Shown: one piece after another, positions 44,879 through 54,102 of the stretch
Numbering within the stretch: the first letter of the stretch is position 1
Layout of the letters: each line of letters begins with the position of its first letter
Source of the DNA: Natrinema gelatinilyticum
Lineage (GTDB): Archaea > Halobacteriota > Halobacteria > Halobacteriales > Natrialbaceae
Length of the DNA: 64,000 nucleotides
Direction: 5' to 3'
NCBI RefSeq assembly: GCF_024266705.1
Contig: NZ_CP100757.1
Coordinates: 682,001 to 746,000 of the forward strand
Program-made: the position numbers and the translations under genes
The notes under the pieces: generated by a model
What the model saw: only the letters and a program-made list of their open reading frames with translations
The model's database searches: none
Told to the model about the DNA's origin: nothing

Positions 44879-45331
44879 TGCACGACAATTCTAGCACGTA
44901 TCTCGAGCACGTCGACAGGCATGAGGCAACGGCGCCAACGAGAGAGAGACGCTGGTACCGAATCGACGATTCGGCGACGAGGTCGGCTACAGTTGTTACC
45001 TTGGTCGCGGGGACGACGTAATAATCGGGTCCAGCTATCGGATCATCCGCCGGAAATCGAGTCCAGCCTGAACACCTATTCCGCCGTAAGGAAAGCGGCA
45101 GTCGTCGGCCTTTCCGACCTCGAGCGTACGAACCTCGTCAGGCCCGTCCCCAAGCCGGCGATGGGCGTCGAGCCGTCCGACGACCTGGTTGAGGAACTGC
45201 AGGAACACGTCAAACCGAACCTGGCCACGTTTCAGTGTCGCCACGAAATCGAGTTCGTCGACAACCTCCCGAAGACGATAACCGGTAAGATAAAACGGAA
45301 TCAGCCCCGAAACGAGGGTGAGACACAATGA
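44879..45331 (+). pseudogene. 3' remnant of an AMP-forming acyl-CoA synthetase
   Basis: Three frames together give the C-terminal domain of a medium-chain-type acyl-CoA ligase: EATAPTRERRWYRIDDSATR, then YLGRGDDVIIGSSYRI, then PPEIESSLNTYSAVRKAAVV through DNLPKTITGKIKRNQPR to TGA 45329-45331. Shifts lie near 44985 and 45045. The adenylate-forming N-terminal domain (about 400 residues) is missing. The TGA overlaps the ATG of the next gene (ATGA), which shows the former operon joint has been kept. Confidence 0.78.
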
Positions 45332-46125
45332 CTGACGACCCTGTTCGACTGGACGTATCCGACGGTGCCGCACGCATCGAATTGAACCGACCGGACAAGT
45401 ACAACGCGTTGAACGACGCGCTGGTCGCTCGCCTCTCAGAGTCTCTCGAGACGGTCGAGCGAGATCCCGACATCCGGTGCGTCGTGTTATCGGGCGCTGG
45501 CGATGCGTTCTGCGCGGGCGGCGATATCGATCGGATGCGGCGTCGGCGCGAACGAGAGGTCACGCCGCCTCAAATGCGTCGTGAAGTTATCTTCCAGGTG
45601 AGGAGCACGGTCGAACGCCTATTCTCCCTCGAAAAACCGGTGATCGTCAAAGTGGACGGCTTCGCGATGGGCGCCGGCGCGAACCTCGCGCTCGCGGGCG
45701 ACCTTGTGTTCGCCGCCACTGACGCGACGTTCGGCCAGTCGTTTTCGAACGTCGGGATGTCGGTCGACTTCGGGGGCTCGTTCTTGCTTCCACAACTCGT
45801 CGGCCTCCACAAGGCCAAGGAATTGGTGTTCTCGGCCGAGCCCATTTCCGGCGCCGAGGCCGCGGAAATGGGGCTCGTTAACGATGCTGTTCCGGCGGCG
45901 GAGCTCGACGCGCTGGTCGACGAGTGGGTTGCGGACCTCTCGACGGCGCCGACCGATGCCCTCGTACTGGCGAAGCAGAATTTGAACGACGGAGCCGTCG
46001 TCGACTTCTCGACGGCGCTTCGGAACGAATCGACGGCGCAGGGGCTCCTCCGGGCGACACACGATCACCGAGAGGGCGTCGACGCGTTTTTCGAGGACCG
46101 CGATCCAGAGTTCGAAGGGGAGTAA
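45328..46125 (+). CDS. Crotonase-fold enzyme, PaaG/isomerase-like (lacks hydratase glutamates)
   Basis: A 265-residue protein with the crotonase oxyanion hole (GAGDAFCAGGDIDRM). Position 144 of the classical hydratase is Asn (GAGANLALAGDL) and position 164 is Ser (FGQSFSNVGM), so it is unlikely to be a simple hydratase. The loop following, GMSVDFGGSFLLPQLVG, places an Asp where PaaG and related isomerases have their catalytic Asp (VPDSGGTFLLPR-like). An isomerase or ring-opening role is thus more probable. Its ATG overlaps the stop of the acyl-CoA ligase relic. Confidence 0.85.
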   Translation: MTDDPVRLDVSDGAARIELNRPDKYNALNDALVARLSESLETVERDPDIRCVVLSGAGDAFCAGGDIDRMRRRREREVTPPQMRREVIFQVRSTVERLFSLEKPVIVKVDGFAMGAGANLALAGDLVFAATDATFGQSFSNVGMSVDFGGSFLLPQLVGLHKAKELVFSAEPISGAEAAEMGLVNDAVPAAELDALVDEWVADLSTAPTDALVLAKQNLNDGAVVDFSTALRNESTAQGLLRATHDHREGVDAFFEDRDPEFEGE

Positions 46126-46428
46126 GTCCAAGAATCAATGCGGAAAATACGCCTCCATGGGTGAGAGACCCTTATGCACATCGATACCGACATCGGACGA
46201 GCAGCGCATTACCGTCAGAGGGGCGGATCACACGGACAGTCTCATAGGACCCCTCGATTTCGGTGAATTCTTTTGTGTCCATCTGACGGCCGAAGGCGGC
46301 TAGAACGCGACCTCGCAACACAGTTCGACGACCTGCTCGAGGGAGAGCCGCGATCGAAAACAGAACCCGGCGGTCTGTTGGACAAGCTCGTCGAGTGAGG
46401 TGCCGGCGCGAGACGTAGACGGTTGTCC
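46126..46428. other. Convergent spacer with a short in-frame tail after the acyl-CoA dehydrogenase
   Basis: No gene assigned. On the minus strand, the frame of the acyl-CoA dehydrogenase stays open for about 42 more codons past its TAA (including LDELVQQTAGFCFRSRLSLE) before TAG. It looks codon-like but has no recognised family. Confidence 0.25.
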
Positions 46429-47718
46429 TTACTCGTCTCTGGTCCGCGCTGGCTGTTGGTCCACGTTCAACCAGGGGAGTCCCTCGCGTTCGTTCCCGAC
46501 GAGGTCTCCGTCGAACTCCTCATCGAGGAGCTCTTTGTAGGCGTCCGACTGGACGACGCTCTTCATCACCTCAGTCGCGCCGCCCATGAACCTTCCCGCA
46601 CGGACGTCGCGCTGTATCTGTTCGATCGGGTACGACGTCGTCGTTCCGATGCCACCCATGATCTGAATGCAGGTGTCGGCGATGTCGTGGGCCAGGTCGT
46701 TTCCGAGCCACTTCGCCATCGCGCTCTCCATTCGGCCCGCGGAGACGCCGCGGTCGTCCATGATTCGCGCCGCTCGGGTGTTGAGCAGGTACGCGCCGTC
46801 GAGCCGCGTCGTCATTTCGGCGATCTTGTGATTGACGGCCTGATATCGCGAGACCGGCCGTTCGTTGACCTCGCGGTTCGCCGTGTAGTTGGCGGCGATT
46901 TCGAGCGCCTGCTGGCTCGCGCCGAGACAGTAGCGGGCGACGGTCAGGTGTTCGAGGTTGAGTTCGTCGGTAATGTACGCCCACGCCTCGCCTTCGGCTC
47001 CGACGAGGTTCTCTTCGGGCACGCGGACGTCGTCGAACTGCATCCACGATGCCCCAGTTCCGCGAAAGCCGTGCCAGTCGGACTGATCCTCGACGAGTTC
47101 GATCCCGCCGGTTTCGCGATCGATTACGATGATCGAGACGCCGTCGCGGTCGCCGTCTTCCCCGCCCGTGCGCACGGGCGTGAAATAGAAGTCGGCGTAC
47201 GGCGCGAAGTCGATGAATCGTTTTTCACCGTTGACGACCCACTCGTCGCCGTCTCTCTCGGCGCTCGTCTCGAGATGGGCGATGTCTGTTCCGCTTCGCG
47301 GTTCCGTGTAGGCCTGCGAAACGACGAGGTCGCCCGAGGCCATCGGCTCGAGATAGGTCTCTTTGATGTGCCGATTCCCGTGTTCGTACATCGTGCGCCC
47401 GACGTGCTGCGTCAGTGATGTCTGGCAGGCGTGAACGATGTTGCCGCAGTATCCGATAGCCTGCTCGGCCAACACCGTCTGGAGTATGGTGCCGCCCGGA
47501 CCGCCGTACTCTTCGGGAACCGAGATGCAGTTGAAGCCCGCCTCCCCCATCCGACTGACGTACTCCTGCCAGACCTCGCGGGACACCTCGTTCTCGTCTA
47601 AGGCCCGGAAGTGGTCGTAGCCGAGCCCGTCGACGAACACCTCGGTCTCGAGTGTGGTTATCGCGTCGGCCAGATACTGTTCTTCCGCGTTTGTCAGAAA
47701 CGTGTCTTCACCGATCAT
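46429..47718 (-). CDS. Acyl-CoA dehydrogenase (helix-G Glu type)
   Basis: A 429-residue flavoprotein, about 40 residues longer than the other paralogues because of extended N-terminal and C-terminal ends. Family blocks: SVPEEYGGPGGTI, VVSQAYTEPRSGTDIAHLET, VVNGEKRFIDFAPYADF, and IMGGIGTTTSYPIEQIQRDVRA. The MCAD-type Glu is replaced (FMGGATEV), but helix G has Glu in LNLEHLTVARY, as in isovaleryl/long-chain-type enzymes. A TATA-like box lies 32-42 bases upstream. It is convergent with the isomerase-like crotonase. Confidence 0.9.
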   Translation of the reverse strand: MIGEDTFLTNAEEQYLADAITTLETEVFVDGLGYDHFRALDENEVSREVWQEYVSRMGEAGFNCISVPEEYGGPGGTILQTVLAEQAIGYCGNIVHACQTSLTQHVGRTMYEHGNRHIKETYLEPMASGDLVVSQAYTEPRSGTDIAHLETSAERDGDEWVVNGEKRFIDFAPYADFYFTPVRTGGEDGDRDGVSIIVIDRETGGIELVEDQSDWHGFRGTGASWMQFDDVRVPEENLVGAEGEAWAYITDELNLEHLTVARYCLGASQQALEIAANYTANREVNERPVSRYQAVNHKIAEMTTRLDGAYLLNTRAARIMDDRGVSAGRMESAMAKWLGNDLAHDIADTCIQIMGGIGTTTSYPIEQIQRDVRAGRFMGGATEVMKSVVQSDAYKELLDEEFDGDLVGNEREGLPWLNVDQQPARTRDE

Positions 47719-47748
47719 AGGGAATAGTTCAGCTGATACGACCCGTGA

Positions 47749-47760
47749 CCATAAATATTA
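47749..47760 (-). promoter_or_regulatory. TATA-like box of the acyl-CoA dehydrogenase gene at 47718
   Basis: taatatttatgg on the minus strand, 31-42 bases before the start codon. Confidence 0.45.
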
Positions 47761-48156
47761 CAACAAGCCAACTGTTGCAACTGGATAAAATAGCGTCATA
47801 ACATCGTTCGACGGGATTTCCCGTTCCGCAAGAATGGACGGCTCATCGGGTCAGATAGGGTTACGTTCCGACTGTGGTCGGCTGCAAGCACTCGACATCG
47901 AACCGAGTTGTAGACGGGACGGAATGGCGAGAATCCGGTGGGTCCGAGATCGTCATGGTCCAAGAGCAAATGCGCCTGTATCAAATTTGCTGGGCTCACG
48001 ATCGACGGTCTCGGTTCACGTTGGGGAACATATAACCTGTCTCTTCCGCGTGTGCGATACCCCCTCATCGAATTCCCGCGATCATTCCGGAGAGACGCCG
48101 TTCGACCGGGCTGAGTCAGTATGACATTCCTCGAAACGCACTCCGGAACCGCGGGC
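47761..48156. other. Gene-poor spacer, nothing recognised
   Basis: About 400 bases between two minus-strand catabolic genes. Short frames on both strands have no family match. Confidence 0.3.
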
Positions 48157-49338
48157 TCACGACGACTCTCGCAGGATGTCCGCGTCTAACAGGTCGGAAA
48201 TTGTCTCTTCGTCGTAGCCATACTCATCGAGCACGGCCCGCGTGTGTTCGCCTTTTCGCGGCGGCGGAGACGCAGTCTCGACCGAACTGTCAGCAAACCG
48301 GAATGGCATTCGCGTCGTTCGACACTCGGTCTCGAGCCACTGATTGTACGTGTCGACGAACAGATCCCGATGGTCGGCGTGCGGATCGTCCTCGACCAGT
48401 TCGTCGATCGACTGAAGCGGTCCAGCGGGGACGCCGGCCTCGGCCAAGAGTTCGACCAGTTCCCGGCGGTCGTGTCGCTCGAACGATGATTCGAGTTCCG
48501 CGTTGAGTGATTCTCGGTTCTCCCACCGATCGGCGGCGGTCTCGAAGCGCTCGTCCTCGAGCAAGTCCTCACGCTCTGTGACCCGACAGAGCCGCTGGTA
48601 CAGTTTCTCAGATGCCGTTGCGAGGTAGAACGGCTGCCCGTCGCCGGCTTCGAAAATACCGTAGGGAGACATTCCGTAAAGACCTGCGCCCGATCGCTTG
48701 GGAAGATCGTCCGTGGAGGTGTAGTGGGCAACCCAGTAGCCCATCCACGTCGTGGCGACGTCGAACAACGACAGGTCGATGTGCGTCCCGCTCTCCGATC
48801 CGGGACGGATCAGTCCGCCCATGACGAGCATCGCACCCGTCAGTCCGGTCGTGTAATCGATCGCGCTGGTTCCGAGACGAACTGGATCGCCGTCGGTGTC
48901 ACCGGTGACGCTCATGAGGCCGGACATCGCCTGCGCGACCGGGTCGTAGGCGGGATACTGCTCGTATGGCCCGTCCTGACCGAATCCAGTAATGGAACAG
49001 TAGACGAGGTCTTCGTTTTCTTCGACGAGATCTTCGTAGCCGAGACCGAACCGTTCCATCACACCCGGTCGGAAACTTTCGACGATGACATCGGCGGCGG
49101 CGGCCAGGTCGCGAGCGACCGCTCGTCCCGAGTCGCTCTTCAGGTCGAGGCTGATGCTCCGCTTGCCGCGGTTACACGATGCGAACATCGATCCATCGAT
49201 CAGGGGTCTGAACGCGTCCCCTTCGGGCGGCTCTACTTTCACGACGTTCGCTCCGAGGACTGCCAACGACTGGGTACAGATCGGACCGGCGATGGACTGT
49301 GTGAAGTCGAGTACGTCAATTCCTCTTAGTGGTTGCAT
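48157..49338 (-). CDS. CaiB/BaiF (class III) CoA-transferase
   Basis: A 393-residue class III CoA-transferase closely resembling the one at 42529. It begins MQPLRGIDVLDFTQSIAGPI, continues with VVKVEPPEGDAFRPL, GKRSISLDLKSDSGRAVARD, GFGQDGPYEQYPAYDPVAQA with MSGLMSVTG, and the catalytic Asp in SAIDYTTGLTGA, and ends with PPPRKGEHTRAVLDEYGYD. ATG 49338 is chosen because the paralogue starts identically; the upstream open frame overlaps the divergent thiolase. The close similarity suggests these two paralogues arose by duplication or act on related acids. Confidence 0.92.
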   Translation of the reverse strand: MQPLRGIDVLDFTQSIAGPICTQSLAVLGANVVKVEPPEGDAFRPLIDGSMFASCNRGKRSISLDLKSDSGRAVARDLAAAADVIVESFRPGVMERFGLGYEDLVEENEDLVYCSITGFGQDGPYEQYPAYDPVAQAMSGLMSVTGDTDGDPVRLGTSAIDYTTGLTGAMLVMGGLIRPGSESGTHIDLSLFDVATTWMGYWVAHYTSTDDLPKRSGAGLYGMSPYGIFEAGDGQPFYLATASEKLYQRLCRVTEREDLLEDERFETAADRWENRESLNAELESSFERHDRRELVELLAEAGVPAGPLQSIDELVEDDPHADHRDLFVDTYNQWLETECRTTRMPFRFADSSVETASPPPRKGEHTRAVLDEYGYDEETISDLLDADILRESS

Positions 49339-49447
49339 AGCGGATAACTCACGGTACGGAACGCACTGAGTAATATGCACCGTCTGACCGACATCGAGAC
49401 CTCGATCTTCAACAAGAATTATGTATGCATCTGCTGGAATAGCGTCT

Positions 49448-50593
49448 ATGGGATCGTCACAACGGGTCGCAGTGACAGGTATCGGCGAATCTCCTATCGG
49501 AAGTACCCCGGATATGGATTCGATCAATCTCTACGCGACCGCCTGTCACGAGGCGGTCGACGACGCCGGACTCGAGAAAGACGATATCGACGGGCTCGTA
49601 ACGGGATACTCGCTCGTCGACCCGAAATTGATGCACAGCACGGTCGTCGCGGACTATCTCGGCTTGAATCTCTCGTACAACGAGAGCCTGCGGCTCGGCG
49701 GTGCGACGCCGTTCGTCGGCGTGTGCCACGCTGCGAACGCGATCCGGCAGGGGCAATGTGAAAACGTCGTGATCGCGTTCGGTGACAACCGGCGCACCGG
49801 GTTCTCGAAAGGAGATGGGGTGAGCAACCTCGCGACGGAGGTCGGCCACCCCGAGTTCGAAAATCCGTTCGGTCCGATGGTGCCGTCGTTGTACGCGCTC
49901 ATCGCACAGAAGCACATGGCGAAGTACGGGACCACCGCGGCGGAACTCGCGACTGTCTCGGTCGCCTGTCGCGAACACGCGTCGATGCGAGGGAAGGGAC
50001 AGCAGACCGATCCGATCGCGGTCGAGGACGTGCTCTCCTCGGGCATGATCTCGTCGCCGCTTCACAAACTGGAGTGTGCGTTGATCAGCGACTGTGCCGG
50101 CGCCGTCGTCGTTTCCTCGGCTGATGCGGCGGCGGATACCCGCGCCCCCGTCGAACTCACCGGCTACGGGGAGGGACACGGGTCCGAGTACATCCACCGG
50201 CGAAACGATCTGCTGTACAGCCCCGCGGTCGAAAGCGGTTCCACGGCGTTCGAAATGGCCGACCGAACGCCCGACGAGGTCGACGTCGCGCAATTGTACG
50301 ACTGCTTCTCGATCACGCCGCTCATGCTGCTCGAGGATCTCGGATTCTGCGAGAAGGGCGAGGGCGGCGAGTTCGTCCGCAAGCGGGGAATCACGGTCGA
50401 TGGTGACCTGCCGGTGAACACGCACGGCGGGGAACTCTCCTACGCAGGTGCCGGCGTCTTCCACATTCTCGAAGCCGCGAGACAGATTCGAGGGGAGGCC
50501 GCAGAGACGCAGGTCGAGACGGACGTAGCGCTCGCCCACGGTGTCGGCGGTGTCCTGTCTACGAACGCGACGCTGCTCATGGAGGCGTGGTAA
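49448..50593 (+). CDS. Thiolase family protein (SCP-x/acetyl-CoA acetyltransferase-like)
   Basis: A 381-residue thiolase-fold protein of the archaeal/SCP-x type. The nucleophile Cys is in TPFVGVCHAANAIRQG, the His in LPVNTHGGELSYAGAG, and the second catalytic region reads AHGVGGVLSTNATLLM, where the usual Cys-Gly-x-Gly is Gly-Val-Gly-Gly, so thiolytic activity is uncertain. It is followed after one base by the DUF35 OB-fold gene; such pairs form complexes in archaea (for example in HMG-CoA synthesis and retro-Claisen cleavage). Start ATG 49448 is set by the family N-terminus VAVTGIGESPIG. Confidence 0.9.
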   Translation: MGSSQRVAVTGIGESPIGSTPDMDSINLYATACHEAVDDAGLEKDDIDGLVTGYSLVDPKLMHSTVVADYLGLNLSYNESLRLGGATPFVGVCHAANAIRQGQCENVVIAFGDNRRTGFSKGDGVSNLATEVGHPEFENPFGPMVPSLYALIAQKHMAKYGTTAAELATVSVACREHASMRGKGQQTDPIAVEDVLSSGMISSPLHKLECALISDCAGAVVVSSADAAADTRAPVELTGYGEGHGSEYIHRRNDLLYSPAVESGSTAFEMADRTPDEVDVAQLYDCFSITPLMLLEDLGFCEKGEGGEFVRKRGITVDGDLPVNTHGGELSYAGAGVFHILEAARQIRGEAAETQVETDVALAHGVGGVLSTNATLLMEAW

Positions 50594-50594
50594 C

Positions 50595-50999
50595 ATGAGC
50601 GACAAACCCGTTCCGACGCCGTCCGAAGACACCGGCCGGTTCTGGGACGCCTGTAACGACGGCCGGTTCGTCGTCCAGCGATGCACCGACTGCGGAACGG
50701 AGCTGTTCTATCCGGCGGCGGCCTGCCCCAACTGCTGGAACACGGACTTCGACGATGTTGAGCTAAACGGGAACGGAACTGTCGAATCGTTCACCGTCGT
50801 CCACCGTGCGCCGACCGACGCGTTCGAAGGAGAAACGCCGTACGTCGTCGCGCTCGTTACGATGGGGACCGAAAACGACGTGACGGTGATGGCGAACGTC
50901 CTCGCGAATCCGGGCGACGTCTCGGTCGGTGACTCGGTCACGATGACCTGGGAGGAACGCAACGGCCAGCAGCTCTATCAGTTCGAACTCGCGGAGTAG
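50595..50999 (+). CDS. Zn-ribbon OB-fold (DUF35) partner of the thiolase
   Basis: A 134-residue protein with an N-terminal helix (RFWDACNDGRFVVQRC), a zinc ribbon (CTDCGTELFYPAAACPNC) and a C-terminal OB-fold with VESFTVVHRAPTDAFEGETPY then VVALVTM. DUF35 proteins sit between thiolase-type partners and channel acyl-CoA substrates. It starts one base after the thiolase stop, so they are cotranscribed. The four zinc-ligand cysteines are complete. Confidence 0.92.
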   Translation: MSDKPVPTPSEDTGRFWDACNDGRFVVQRCTDCGTELFYPAAACPNCWNTDFDDVELNGNGTVESFTVVHRAPTDAFEGETPYVVALVTMGTENDVTVMANVLANPGDVSVGDSVTMTWEERNGQQLYQFELAE

Positions 51000-51113
51000 C
51001 CCTTCTTCCCAACGTCGGTTTTCACTCGCGAGCGACGATGGACGGCCGGTCCGACGAGGAGCCGGTGTGGGTACTTTCCAAACACTTACCCGAATTCGAG
51101 AATAGGGACAGGT

Positions 51114-52319
51114 ATGGAACCAGCGAATACCCCGAAAACTGACGTCTTACCCCTCGACGGGATCACTGTCGTTGATCTGACCCAGGTCGCCGCCGGCCCG
51201 TTCGCAACGATGGCACTCGGCGACCTCGGAGCGGAAGTGATCAAGATCGAAGCCGTCGGCCGAGGCGATCGGAGTCGGTCCATTCAGCCACGGCCCGCCT
51301 ACTTCGATACGCTGAACCGGAACAAGTACAGCGTCGCTATCGACCTCAAAAGTGACGCGGGACAGGAGGCCGCCCAGCGTCTCGTCGCCGACGCCGACGT
51401 GTTCATCGAGAGTACGAAACCCGGCCGTGCCGAGTCGTTCGGACTCGGGTACGAGACTGTGTCCGAACTGAATCCCGACCTCATCTACTGTTCGATCTCC
51501 GGATTCGGCCGCGACAGCCCGTACGAGGAACTTCCCGCGTGGGATATGCTGATTCAGGGTATGAGCGGGATCATGAGTATTACAGGCGAAGAAGGTGGGC
51601 AACCGCTGTGGTCGGGCCTCCCGAGCGGGGATCTCATCGCCGGTTCCTACGCTAGCCAGAGCGTGCTCGCCGCGCTGTACGCTCGAGAGCGGGGACGGAT
51701 CGACGGCGAGTGGATCGAGGTACCCATGTTGGACGCAGCGATAACGTGGCTCACCGCCCGCGCGGGCTACACGTTCGGCTACGACGAGCCGTTTCCCCGC
51801 CTCGGGACACACCATCCGTCGATCTTCCCCTTCGGGAAGTACGACTGTGCCGATATGCCGATCATCGTCGCTGCGGGGACGCCGTCGTTCTGGCGCGGTT
51901 TCTGTCGCGCGATCGATCGCCCGAATCTCCTCGAGGACGAGCAGTTTGCCACGATGGACGACCGGGTCGACAACCGAGCGGAACTGGACGACATCATCGA
52001 ACCGATCCTGGAATCGGAATCGAGCGACTACTGGATCGATCGGTTCCACGGCGAGGGCGTTCCCGCTGGTCCGATCTACGACACGAAGACGGTCTGGGAG
52101 GACGAACACGTCAAACAGCGCGGACTCCACCAAATCATGGAACGCGACGGCCGGGAGAACGCGGACGTGATCGACCAACCCGTCCACTTCGCCCACCTCG
52201 GCACCCAACTCGAGGTCCCGCCTCAAGAACTCGGTGAGAGCACCGATTCGATCCTCGAGCGCCACGGCTATTCGGCCGACGATCTCGAGCGACTCCGCGA
52301 GGAAGGTGTCATCGGGTAG
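51114..52319 (+). CDS. CaiB/BaiF (class III) CoA-transferase
   Basis: A 401-residue class III CoA-transferase, more distant from the other two copies: ITVVDLTQVAAGPFATMALG, VIKIEAVGRGDRSRSIQPR, NKYSVAIDLKSDAGQEAAQR, GFGRDSPYEELPAWDMLIQG with MSGIMSITG, and the catalytic-site region GLPSGDLIAGSYASQS with Asp. It lies downstream of the thiolase/DUF35 pair on the same strand with a 114-base gap, followed by an IS5-type element. Confidence 0.92.
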   Translation: MEPANTPKTDVLPLDGITVVDLTQVAAGPFATMALGDLGAEVIKIEAVGRGDRSRSIQPRPAYFDTLNRNKYSVAIDLKSDAGQEAAQRLVADADVFIESTKPGRAESFGLGYETVSELNPDLIYCSISGFGRDSPYEELPAWDMLIQGMSGIMSITGEEGGQPLWSGLPSGDLIAGSYASQSVLAALYARERGRIDGEWIEVPMLDAAITWLTARAGYTFGYDEPFPRLGTHHPSIFPFGKYDCADMPIIVAAGTPSFWRGFCRAIDRPNLLEDEQFATMDDRVDNRAELDDIIEPILESESSDYWIDRFHGEGVPAGPIYDTKTVWEDEHVKQRGLHQIMERDGRENADVIDQPVHFAHLGTQLEVPPQELGESTDSILERHGYSADDLERLREEGVIG

Positions 52320-52482
52320 CACACGGGGATTGCGACTCGAGCGTCGACGTGAGGAATTATCGCTCCTGGTCCATGCTTCCGTTTCTATGGTCTTCACCGC
52401 CTCCAGTCCCGGTTATCATTTCCACGGCCTCTCCCATCTTCATTTCGTGTCGTTCGACCGTTTTCAACCCGGTCCCCGAATC

Positions 52483-52491
52483 GAGTTATAC
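52483..52491 (+). repeat. Left target-site duplication of the IS5/ISH1-type element
   Basis: gagttatac, repeated exactly at 53429-53437. ISH1-like elements make 8-bp duplications resembling agttatt; here 8 or 9 bases are shared. Confidence 0.8.
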
Positions 52492-53428
52492 GGTTCTATT
52501 GAATCCACTGACGGCGTCGGGGTAAGTCGTCAGAATGATTGAATTGAAGCGGCAGAGGAAGCTTTGTGCAAAAGACTCTCTTCCGCTTCGTTAAACAGGC
52601 TGTGTCGATCGCACGAAAACTTACTGATGCAGCGCTGATGCAGATCAGCCATCCTGCCGGCAACGGAGTTGCCGGCTGGAAGCACGCTGTCCTGCATTTT
52701 CTCCGGCTTCACATGGAAGCAACGCTCGAAGAAGTCCTCGATTGGGCCGAAGAGATGGAGCGGGTACGAGCCGCGCTCAATCTCAAGCGCGGCGAGCTCC
52801 CCGGCCCATCCGCGCTCTGCAAGTCGTTTGACCGAGCGCCGATGCGGATCTGGCGAGAGCTGCTCCGACTTTCGTCGGAGCTGCTCGAGCAGTCTGGTCA
52901 CGCCGCCATTGACGCCACGTACTTCGACCGTCGACAGGCATCAACCCACTATCTCAACCGCTGTGACCGAGACGTACGGACGATACAAGCGACGTTTCTC
53001 GTCGATACCGCGCAGGGCGCGGTTATCGACGTTCACTGCAGCACGAAGTGGCCTAACGGAACCAACATCGGGCCGCAGGTCGCCCGGCGCAACGCCGGCG
53101 ACCTGCTCAGCCTCGCCGCTGACAAAGGCTACGACGATATGAGCTTCCGCGAAGAGCTTCGTGCTGAAGAAGTAAGACCACTGATCAAACATCGCGTCTT
53201 CGCACCCTACGATCACGCGCACAATGCGCGGATAGAGGATGAACTCTACAACCAGCGCTCAATCTGTGAAACCGTGAACTCGGTGATCAAGCGCTCGTAC
53301 GGCTCCGCCGTCCGAGCGCGTGCATGGTATCGCCAGTTCCGTGAAATCGCTCTCGCAGCCGCAGTCTATAACGTCGAACAAGCCGTCAAACAATGAATCC
53401 CGTCGCCCTCTGCGGATTCAATAGAGCC
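52492..53428 (+). mobile_element. Complete IS5-family (ISH1-group-like) insertion sequence
   Basis: A 937-bp element with imperfect terminal inverted repeats. The left end ggttctattgaatcc matches the reverse complement of the right end (ggctctattgaatcc, 14 of 15), with weaker pairing beyond. It is flanked by gagttatac on both sides. One intact transposase gene fills it. It landed between a CoA-transferase gene and a CMD-domain gene, about 45 bases before the latter's start, so it probably displaced that gene's promoter. Confidence 0.88.
52566..53396 (+). CDS. IS5-family transposase
   Basis: A 276-residue DDE transposase with Asp116 (HAAIDATYFDRR), Asp186 (LAADKGYDDMSF) and Glu235 (NQRSICETVNSVIKRSYG), the last in the Y-x2-R-x3-E-x6-K signature of the IS4/IS5 superfamily. 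The reading frame is uninterrupted. It starts at GTG 52566, with no ATG in a better place. The protein ends 32 bases before the right element end. Confidence 0.9.
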   Translation: MQKTLFRFVKQAVSIARKLTDAALMQISHPAGNGVAGWKHAVLHFLRLHMEATLEEVLDWAEEMERVRAALNLKRGELPGPSALCKSFDRAPMRIWRELLRLSSELLEQSGHAAIDATYFDRRQASTHYLNRCDRDVRTIQATFLVDTAQGAVIDVHCSTKWPNGTNIGPQVARRNAGDLLSLAADKGYDDMSFREELRAEEVRPLIKHRVFAPYDHAHNARIEDELYNQRSICETVNSVIKRSYGSAVRARAWYRQFREIALAAAVYNVEQAVKQ

Positions 53429-53472
53429 GAGTTATACCGAAGAACTAAGTCGATTTGCGAGCCCTGTCACCT

Positions 53473-54036
53473 ATGGCCCGCATCCCGCTGCCGCGACAGT
53501 CGGACCTTCCGGATGAGTACCAGTATCTCCTCGGCGAAGACGCACTCGGCGAACGCGAACTGCTACAGGCCATCGGAGCGAACCCGCCGATCCTCCAGAC
53601 GTACATGCGCCACGGGACCGCACTGTGGAACCACGCCGGCCTCTCATCGCGGGAGGTAGAGGTAGTGATCCTGGCGGTCGCTCGAGAACTAGACAACGAG
53701 TACGAGTGGCACCAGCACGTCGGACTCGCTCGTGACGTCGGCGTCGAACACGCGGAAATCAGAGCGATCAGCGCCGGCCACTTCGACGAGTTCGATCCCG
53801 CCGACACCGCGTTGCTCGAGTACGCACAACGGACTGCTCGCCGAGCGGTCGACGACGACGCACACGATCTGATCGAGGACCAGTTCGACGAGGAGACGGT
53901 CGCGGGTATCGTGTCCCTGGTTGGCCACTACCTCGGTACTGCTGTCGTCATCGACGCCCTTGAGCTTCGGCCCGAGACCGCGTTCGTCGGCTGGGACCCG
54001 GACGATGAGCGGATCGAGACGTACGATCAGGAGTAG
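53473..54036 (+). CDS. Carboxymuconolactone decarboxylase (CMD) family protein
   Basis: A 187-residue all-alpha CMD protein. Core helix: SREVEVVILAVARELDNEYE followed by WHQHVGLARDVGVEHAEI. No CxxC is present, the same subgroup as the CMD protein at 32026. Later helices TALLEYAQRTARRAVDDDAH and VGHYLGTAVVIDALEL complete the fold. Such proteins often accompany degradation genes for aromatic or lactone compounds, but the subgroup's reaction is unknown. The IS5-type element ends 45 bases upstream of ATG 53473, which may affect expression. Confidence 0.83.
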   Translation: MARIPLPRQSDLPDEYQYLLGEDALGERELLQAIGANPPILQTYMRHGTALWNHAGLSSREVEVVILAVARELDNEYEWHQHVGLARDVGVEHAEIRAISAGHFDEFDPADTALLEYAQRTARRAVDDDAHDLIEDQFDEETVAGIVSLVGHYLGTAVVIDALELRPETAFVGWDPDDERIETYDQE

Positions 54037-54102
54037 CTCAGCGAAGCACCGACGCAGCGGTCTCGAAAGACGCGATCATGACCAGGTCATGAGAGCCGAT
54101 CG

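Noticed and set aside
46423..47418. 331-codon plus-strand ORF
   Set aside because: It is exactly antisense to the acyl-CoA dehydrogenase at 46429-47718, whose family motifs are complete.
49457..50686. 409-codon minus-strand ORF
   Set aside because: Antisense of the thiolase/DUF35 pair; Arg/His/Val-rich shadow.
51147..52397. 416-codon minus-strand ORF
   Set aside because: Antisense of the CoA-transferase at 51114.
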